A stretch of 50,000 nucleotides of DNA from positions 14,098,106 to 14,148,105 of the forward strand of contig CM022666.1 in the NCBI GenBank assembly GCA_012295275.1. Direction: 5' to 3'. Both the position numbers and the translations under genes were made by a program. Positions 41,730-50,000 of this stretch are shown here, one piece after another. The stretch comes from Chrysomallon squamiferum. Taxonomy: Eukaryota > Mollusca > Gastropoda > Neomphalida > Peltospiridae. Below the pieces are notes generated by a model, which saw only the letters and a list, made by a program, of their open reading frames with translations, was not told the DNA's origin and searched no databases. The stretch's first letter is position 1. Every line of letters begins with the position of its first letter.

Positions 41730-41832
41730 TTTTTTTTTTTTTCTGTGTCTCTCTCGGTTTCTTTTCACTTTTATTTTTGATTATTATTATTATTATTTTA
41801 TATATATATATATTTTTTTTTTTTTTTTCACT
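41730..41832. repeat. T-run, ATT, TA and T-run compound tract
   Basis: A T-run (41725-41741), ATT units near 41779-41798, TA units and another T-run (41812-41828). Confidence 0.8.
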
Positions 41833-42239
41833 CGTGATATGTACGATTACAAAATTACAAATGACATTGCAGTGGGTGACCGATATATCGATAACTCTGA
41901 TATAAGAAGTGTAATGTTTACAGTACTTCAGGAAAACTGGTAAGTAAATTATTGCCATACTTATCAATATTTATGAGATCTTGAAGCTGTATAAAGTACA
42001 ACTGTTCAAACAAATACGCTTGCACTGTTATTGACGAAGGCGTCGCGACCACGACAACATCAACAGTAACAACAACAACAACAACAACAACAAACAAAAA
42101 TAATATAAAACTCAACTATAACAATAGTGATAAACTATTGGTAACAAACACAAAGACAAAAAAAAAAAAAAAAAAAAATACGTTTTAGAACAATGTCAAC
42201 AATAACAACAACAACAACACAAATTCCTCGCTTTTGTCT

Positions 42240-42370
42240 ACTACATAGGGAAGCTGAAGTAATTCATTACGCAGTGCGATTATGACGTCATTAGCGTAAC
42301 CGATGCAACGATGTTAGTGATGACGACAGCGAAGAAAAAAAAAAAATTGGCAAAATATGACGTCATCCAA
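42240..42370. promoter_or_regulatory. Pair of CRE-type palindromes
   Basis: TGACGTCA at 42283-42290 and 42358-42365, with TTACGCAG and further ACG-containing words between them. No adjacent gene was identified. Confidence 0.25.
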
Positions 42371-42834
42371 ATCTCCTAGTCCTTGATTATTAATGGTGAC
42401 CAGAATATCAAAACATATTTAATAACAAGAACAACAACAAGAACAACAATAATAATAATAATAAATCATTTTAGTTCCGTGAACATGTATTTGAAAAAAA
42501 CAAAACAAATAGTTGGCTTGTTGCGTCCTGTTTAAATGAATCATGTTATAGCAGAGTTCATTGTTTATTGTGTTTACACTTTATATATGAATAATGATTT
42601 ACGATGTAAAGTACGCACGAGACAGATATCATTTAAAACAACATCACTGCAGCCGTTGTAAATATTTCATTAACTGTTTAATTTCTGTTGCTGTGGTTAC
42701 CGCTGGGGACACGCTGGTTAAATTGAAAACCTGTTGTTGTGTGTTTACTCACATCATTTTGATTAAGTTAGTGTTTATCCAAGCACATCAGTTTTTAACG
42801 TTTGTTGTTTGTTTGTTTAAGTGACATAAATCAG

Positions 42835-43035
42835 CAACAACAACAGCAGCAACAACAACAGTAATAATAATAACAACAACATGAATAATAATAACAATAA
42901 GAACAACAACATCAACAAAAACAAAAGACTACCACTACCATGTGAACATCATCCGTAGCATGTAACATCATCAAGAATGACAACAACAGTAATAGTAACA
43001 ACAACTGTGGTAATACTAATACTAATGGTAATAGT
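42835..43035. repeat. AAC/AAT trinucleotide region
   Basis: Degenerate CAACAACAG and AATAATAAC units leading into the CTA/TAG inverted repeat. Confidence 0.85.
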
Positions 43036-43047
43036 TATAGCATCTGC

Positions 43048-43172
43048 TGGTGTTGTAGTAGCAGTAGTAGTAGCAGTAGTAGTAGCAGCAGTAGTATGAG
43101 AGAAAAGTAATACTGAAAACTACTACTACTGCTGCTACTACCACTGCTACTACTACTGCTACTACAACAACT
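43048..43172. repeat. TAG/CTA inverted repeat, hairpin-prone
   Basis: GTAGTAGCAG-type triplets (43052-43094) are mirrored by CTACTACTGCTGC-type triplets (43121-43168) around a spacer of about 26 bp. The arms are largely complementary, including matching GCA/TGC interruptions. Confidence 0.85.
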
Positions 43173-43503
43173 ACATACGCTATAACTACTATACACTATA
43201 TATATACACACACACAGACACACACACACACGCACAACAATCAAAACAATAGATATTAGGTATATAAGTATAATAATAAGTATAATTTTAGCAAAGTTTA
43301 AATTTATTTTATTTTTATTTATTTTTATTTTTTTTGCGTTTCTAACACATGATTTTTCAAAGCTGTCAGCAGCGACTGTTTATTGACATAAACGAGTTTG
43401 CTTTGTGAATTTATGAAAAGAAAACAATCGTTAAGGATTATTTTCAGCTATACGGCGAGCGATCGATGCTATTCTGTCAAGTATTATTACCAAGTGAACG
43501 AGG

Positions 43504-43519
43504 ATTTTCGCGCGAAAAT
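43504..43519. promoter_or_regulatory. 16-bp palindrome with E2F-type core
   Basis: ATTTTCGCGCGAAAAT is perfectly self-complementary and contains TTTCGCGCGAAA, a strong E2F-type sequence. It lies in a more CpG-rich patch (43450-43530). Confidence 0.35.
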
Positions 43520-44093
43520 TAATCAGCTGAAAACGAAAAGTAAATAATTCGGTCCAGTATACAGATGAAAAGCAGAACGATATTTAATTTTCGTTTTTCT
43601 TCTTTTTTGAAAAGCTACAAGGAACGAAAAATCGAAAAAAAAAAAAAAAAAAAAAAAAAAGAACCTCTTAAAAAGCACAAATTAAGATTTGTGATTTAAG
43701 ACAAAAATCGATAATCTGAGCAAAACGAAAACAGAATGACATAAGAGAGAGTGTGTGGAGTGTAAAATGTATGGGGGGTGATGTCAGGTTTGTGGAGATG
43801 GTTTGTCTGGGCAGGTGTGTGTCTGTGCTATTTATTAAGCTAGATGTGGATGCCTGTGTCTAATTGTGCTTACTTTTGTACCTGTGATTATACCTTTTAA
43901 TGTCTTCTTACAAATGGTCTTATGTGTCTGTGTATATTTTTATTTTTTATTTACATATGTTTCTACAGATACAAGCGTATACAATATGAGGATATCATGT
44001 TTTGGACTGTGGAAAACAATACACAAGAAGCATACACGTTTGTCTGTGTGTGCGTGTGGATGTGCGTGCATATGTCATTTTCCTTCCTCATGC

Positions 44094-44096
<3 letters not shown>

Positions 44097-44189
<93 letters not shown>

Positions 44190-44265
44190 CTCCCTCTAAC
44201 TCCCTCTCTTTTTGTAATGAAATACTTTTGTTTTTCTGTTTTATATCTAAATAATAACTACTACA
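44097..44265 (+). repeat. (CT)n tract plus 3' flank of a repeat family (copy B)
   Basis: Perfect CT (44097-44187), CCCTCCCTCTAAC, then TAATGAAATACTTTTG, CTGTTTTATATCTAAATA and ATAACT, resembling the flank of the tract at 41105 in the same orientation. Confidence 0.65.
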
Positions 44266-44749
44266 GTTACAATTTGAAACTACTATATTAATGGCACAAA
44301 GAGTTTTCAACGATTTAATGCAGAGGTATTGAATTACCAAACTGCCTGCGGAGTTGAAGATGTTTTATTGGTAAATACTGACACGACAAACCGCAGCGGC
44401 TACTGATATAACACAGAATATGTAACGAAATCCTCCTTCAAGCCAAACAGACACCAGTGTAATATATTTCATCTGTAGGACAGTGTTGTCCATTCTCCAA
44501 AGATCTGGGTCCTTTTAGCTGAATGCCAATGAAATGAAAACCTATGACCTATGTAACGAATAATAGTTGTTATCTAATATCGTCATACAATACGTCTCAC
44601 TGTTCATCTCTTGTATTTAGAAGTGTCCAGAACACACTAAACCATGATTTGCTTGATGTTATATATTTATTTTATTTTGTTAGGACTTTATAACACGAAT
44701 AGTTATTTGACTTAAAGAAGAGAAAGAAGAATGGGGTAGGATTAGAGGT

Positions 44750-44832
<83 letters not shown>
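44750..44832. repeat. (AG)n microsatellite
   Basis: AG tract with one AGAAG interruption, followed by a short GAT array (44844-44870). Confidence 0.95.
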
Positions 44833-44836
<4 letters not shown>

Positions 44837-45194
44837 AAAGATTGATGATGATGATGATGATGATGATGATGACGATCACCGTAAATAGGAATTAGAAGAT
44901 TTTTTCATTTTAAAATTAACAATGTATATTCTAATATATAACCAAATATAGTTTTATATAAATAGAATAAATATCATCACGCTGTAATTATGTTGACTCA
45001 GATTACGAGAACGTCATTAAAGATAATTAATTAATATTTATTTATATATAATATAAACACACTGAAGAGAAGAGATCGATATTTCAGACAGCATCGTATT
45101 TTCAAATTAGTCAGCAACAACAACAACGTTTACACTTTCACTCAGTCAATCGATTTATCAGTTATTTCTTTTCTTCATTTTTAATACATATACA

Positions 45195-45385
<191 letters not shown>

Positions 45386-46489
45386 ATTAATTAATTAATT
45401 CAGTTAAGTGCACAAAGGTTATTTCGTTAAGACAATTCATCTCCGTCAACATTTTCCATTCAGACGTTCATAAAAGTAACAAATTAAACGCCAAATATGG
45501 TGGGCTATATATTTAAATACGGGCCTTTTCCGACAAAGCTTTCTTCAAAATGTTTGAGGTATGTTTATGACGGCAGCTCTAGGTTATTCATTTCACTGAA
45601 ATCAGTGGCAGTTCTAGCGGATGTAAGGGGTTTGTGGTGTCTGCTGCAGTTTTTGCCTGAATACTTTCGAATATGCACTCCAGAAAAATCAAAATAAATC
45701 TTATGAAGTGCTTTCACTGTTATCTAGTTTCGCGAATATTTTTTCTTAATTTTTTGCGATTACAACTTCACAGGTCGTTAATGTTTGGAAAATTCGTCAC
45801 ACATTAATTATATTAAAAATAATAATAATAAGAAGAAGAAAAAAAAAAAAAAAATAAGTCGACTGTGTATGTTTATTTATATTTTTGTATCCTATAACAG
45901 AGAAAGAAATGAGAAAAGATAATAAAAAAAAATAAAAAAATAAAAAATATAAGTATCGGAAAGAGACAGACAGAAAAGACAAAGTCACATAAAAAGACAG
46001 AAGGAAAAGAAGAAAAGGCAACGTTCTAAAAATAGATCAAATACGACTCTCTATTGACCATTGCCTATCTCAAGGTTTCGCTGAAAAACACCTGTTTCTG
46101 CTCCTTCACTGTGACACTGACACCTGACAATGTGTCAGTCACTTGATCGTTATTCTATAAATAGGACTAGGCATCCATTTTTTTCTTTTCCAATTTGTTT
46201 TTTTGTTTTTAAAGAAATAAAAAAAAAAAAAAAAAAAAAAAAAACGGATAAAAGAAAAAGAGAAGAAATAATTTTAAAAAAATAAAATTAAATTAAAAAC
46301 AATAGACCTGGTTTTTCAAATTCTTTGACTCTATTTGTAAGTTTTCTTTTTTAATTACTATTATTATTATTATTATTGTTGTTATTATTATTTTTAATAA
46401 AGCAACGGATGGTTTAGGTTTTAGAAATGTATATATATGTTTGTCTGAGTGTATGTGTGTGTCTGTCTGTATGTCTGTCTGGTATGTAC

Positions 46490-46494
<5 letters not shown>

Positions 46495-46562
<68 letters not shown>
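46495..46562. repeat. (CT)n-(TA)n compound microsatellite
   Basis: CT to about 46540, then TA to 46562. Confidence 0.95.
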
Positions 46563-46862
46563 GAATGTACGCACATTTATATGCGTTTCTGTTCAGTCTG
46601 TACTTCAGTATTTGTATATTTACGTACGGGAATTTTAAATAAAAACACCACACATTACTCTAGTCTGTTTTACGATGAATATTTTAAAATAACGAGCAAC
46701 TTATACTCACTAGTTGTGATTGAAATAATGTCGTTCATGCGTGCGTACGGGCAATTTGTCGATGAATGCAAAGTCTACAAACCTCTAATCTCACAGGGAA
46801 TCGACAGATGCTTACTGTAAGATAAATAAACTTTTCTACTGTGTGAGATCCGCGACAGATAA

Positions 46863-46888
46863 AAGGTCGCAGGATCGACTCTCGAGGT
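46863..46888 (+). repeat. Possible tRNA-derived SINE relic (B-box-like)
   Basis: AGGTCGCAGGATCGACTCTC resembles the T-arm/B box (GGTTCGANTCC) of tRNA-derived SINEs, with two mismatches in the core. No clear A box or tail was located, so this is weak. Confidence 0.2.
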
Positions 46889-47025
46889 GCGACCAGTACA
46901 GTGTTTATCATTTCAGACATCTCTGTATATCGACTATTGTAAGGTGTAGATATATCAAGTATGTTACAGTTAATCGATTGTATATGGTTATTGTTATTAC
47001 AGCATACAAGGACAGAAAACACGTA

Positions 47026-47240
47026 CGCAAAAAAAAAAAAAAAAAAAACGCACGTATATCTACATAAATAATAATAACAGTAGCTACAGTAATAATAATA
47101 ATAATAATGAAAACAGAAATAACAATGAAAATGGTGAAAATGATAATAGTGATAACAATAAAAACAACGGTAATAATAATAATAATAATGATAATAACAA
47201 TAATAATAATATTAATAATCATAATATAATGTAATATTAA
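47026..47240. repeat. A-run and degenerate AAT region
   Basis: An A-run (47030-47048) is followed by AATAATAAC/AATGAAAAC-type units to about 47222. Confidence 0.85.
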
Positions 47241-47683
47241 TAATTACGTTCTGAGCTTTCGTTAAAAAAAATATACATTTATTCATTTATTCATTTATTC
47301 ATTTACATAGACTTTCATGCGTATCTTTCAAACTGCATTAAAACCACGCGGTATCCATTTAATAATTTTAACACCCGAAAAACTTCAACGAAGTCACCTT
47401 GTAGCTTTGTGCTTTAAAGGTGACATTCCAGTTGCCACACCTCGGTGATTCTGTGCGGTTTAGATTATATTTAAGTGCATTTTTAAAAAAAACATATAAT
47501 ACCATAGTTTCGATTTCCTACTGTGTCACTGTATAATGTGTCACATACGTTTTGAGTTACAGTATTACTTGGCAAGACCCTCGTTAATTTCAGAATGTAC
47601 ACGAAGCTGTTACAGCTTGCAAAATATTATCAGATGTGATTTTTTGTTCAGTGTATCAAACTATGCATATATATGTGTATGTA

Positions 47684-47903
<220 letters not shown>

Positions 47904-48444
47904 CACATATAATTATGTAGGGCATCCTTCAATTTTATCTTTCATTCGATATTAACTTCTTCCTAGTTCTTTCTGACCCGATTGTTTCGTTCTTTTATTC
48001 TTTTCCGTCTTCTTTCTTGTTTGTTTTTTTCACTATAGAAACACATTTGAGCATTTATTGTATACTTGAATAATAAAAGTTGGTGATGCACACTTGAACG
48101 AGTTTTAAGAGTTAATAGATACGTTTCAGTGATTCTCAAAAGAAACACATTTTTTCTCCCACGTACTACTAGAAAGGCATCGCTGAGAACGAAAAGAATT
48201 TTTTTATTTTTTTTTTATTATTATTATTTTTTTAATAACAGTAAAGAACACTAGAAAACATACTTGGATATAACAATAGGAAAGAAGAATGTGGAAAAGA
48301 ATGTGGGCTATCTGCAGTTCATGGGATGGAATAGGTTTAATGCTTTCAGTCGAAGTTCTTGTCCTTTCTTGTTTTTCTTTTTTCTTTTTACTACTACTAC
48401 TACTATTACCATTAGCACTACTACAAAAGCTGCGACTGCTATTC

Positions 48445-48476
<32 letters not shown>

Positions 48477-49305
48477 TATCTATTTTGTATTATTTTATTT
48501 AATGCCATTTAACTTTTTTGTACATTTTATTATATACTTTGTCTTTTTGACAAGATCAACGTGAGAGAACAAACCACTCTTAAGAGATACTTCAGTACAT
48601 TATGTAAGACCAATTACTAGGCATCAACTGTACATGTTCGTTTGGACATATCTTTATGCGTTTAAGTCCAGTTGTTAGAAATAAGAAAACCCTCTTTTTC
48701 TTAACTATTCGTATTCACCAGTAGCCACCTTTCATAACGTACAAAAAAACAAATAACGAATCTTGATTATATTTGGAAAAAACCAACAAAAACGGACGGT
48801 TCCCTGAAGATGAATTGACTATGTAATTTACGGCCTGTCAGATATGTATTATGTTGCCCTTCTAAATACTAGGATATTTTATTACACAATTTTGTAGGCA
48901 TTACAGTAAGAACCCAGACTACTGATGCATGACAGACCTTGGACCACGTTCGATCGTGTGGGAAGATTGTTAACCAGGTAAAGTCACGTCACAGAAAGAC
49001 AAAAGTCGATTATCTCTGTCGGAATTTTTCGTATGCGTTTGAAACTGAACAATAGTTAATAATTATAAATACAATATTATTTCGTTTATTTGTTGATTCA
49101 GTGGCAGGTTCAAAAGTATTCGAATTGTGCTGCAGGTTTTAGTTTGTTATATACACACGTTACAAAATTAAATCGTTTGCATAATACAAACTAGAATAAT
49201 TATCGATAGAACACCTAATTCATTTGTTTTCTCGCGTGCACGTATGAAATCTCGCGTGACCGTTATTCACGAGATTTGGCTGGTAGAATTCTTATCACTA
49301 TTGTA

Positions 49306-49352
<47 letters not shown>

Positions 49353-50000
49353 ATACAAAATAAACAGAACCCAGACCTATTATTTAGTAGTTTATTTCAT
49401 GGGTAAAAGTTTTATTTTTGTCGAGACACAGTCTGCCGCAGTGAAATCTACAACGGCCACCTGTTTTAATCACGTCTGTTCAATGAAATGAAAAGTTAAC
49501 GACACAGAACAAACTGGCGCAGACGATTTTTTTTTTTTTTTTTTTTTCCCCCGTTTACACTTGATCTTCTCTGGTCAAATGTAAAATTGTCGTTTCACCT
49601 CTTTTGATGAAATCTCAATTATCGTTAATACAACAGGTCAAATGGCGAGCGCTTACCACCTCGGCATGCTTCATTCCCTTTCTGGTATTGACGCTATTGA
49701 CTAACGCCATTTACCGGATTTTGTTTTAAGTCTGCGCTAAACAGATAATTACCAAGTTCGTGCAGTCAGGCTTAAGGATGAAAACATTACTAAATCTGTG
49801 GTCTTCACTTCTGCCCTTAACGTTCACTAGATACTCGTGTCTGTACATATATAAAAAAGAATATTTGTTTAACGATACTTTAGCCTACTTTGTTAGCCGA
49901 TGCTATTCAAGATGGTCAATAAAAGAAAGACTTTGTGTATATATATAGGAATTCTTCTCAGGATCGGAAAGGGTGTGCTTTGCTAGACTGGTTTGAAACG
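47904..50000. other. Right-end intergenic DNA
   Basis: No exon recognised. It holds an ATT tract (48444-48477), T-runs (49309-49343, 49528-49547), a pair of CTCGCGTG words (49232, 49250) and an AAATGGCG...CGCCATTT inverted pair (about 49640 and 49706). Confidence 0.5.

Noticed and set aside
42594-42824. 76-residue frame, cysteine-containing and hydrophobic
   Set aside because: AT-rich, no motif, and no splice signals that join it to anything.
45497-45697. 66-residue frame in non-repetitive DNA
   Set aside because: Composition is plausible, but no domain, splice partner or recognised family. It could be a piece of an interspersed element, but not supportable as a gene.

Overview
The window is animal nuclear DNA. 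It is AT-rich and contains spliced genes with GT-AG introns, one apparently intronless gene, and very many microsatellites (TAA/ATT, CTA/TAG, AG/CT, CA and TA tracts). There is no bacterial operon structure, and I saw no rRNA, tRNA or CRISPR array. The repeat style, compact introns (mostly 0.1 to 1.3 kb), and a GPI-type multicopper oxidase beside POLD3 and LCMT1 orthologues suggest a lophotrochozoan invertebrate, perhaps a mollusc. That placement is an inference and weakly held.

Left third (1-20.3 kb) is gene-rich. The last four coding exons of a laccase-like multicopper oxidase lie on + (619-3602); its 5' part is outside the window. It converges on a 13-exon DNA polymerase delta subunit 3 gene (POLD3) on - (5689-15349), rebuilt here as a complete 454-residue protein ending in a canonical PCNA-binding PIP box. 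POLD3 is divergent from a six-exon leucine carboxyl methyltransferase 1 gene (LCMT1) on + (16117-20200, 323 residues). The two start codons are 768 bp apart and share a promoter region with an E2F-type site beside the POLD3 start and an ETS-type palindrome on the LCMT1 side.

Middle (20.3-29 kb): about 6 kb of repeat-rich intergenic DNA, then a tetraspanin whose whole coding sequence sits in one exon (26219-27202). It is flanked by inverted copies of an interspersed repeat that share a perfect 51-nt core, each joined to about 100 bp of AG/CT repeat.

Right part (29-50 kb) holds no gene I can establish. It has microsatellites, a 30-bp minisatellite, a diverged 46-47 bp tandem array next to a small promoter-like CpG patch, hairpin-forming CTA/TAG tracts, and isolated palindromes that look like transcription-factor sites (E2F-like, TCTCGCGAGA, CRE). 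One short candidate exon (33222-33373) is offered at low confidence.

The genes do not form a pathway. POLD3 and LCMT1 are housekeeping genes that may share a bidirectional promoter; the oxidase and the tetraspanin are unrelated surface or extracellular proteins. I did not find a convincing new multi-gene system. The most distinctive signals are the inverted repeat around the tetraspanin, the repeated GSIASMF motif in POLD3, microsatellites abutting splice acceptors, and the excess of TGACGTCA palindromes.
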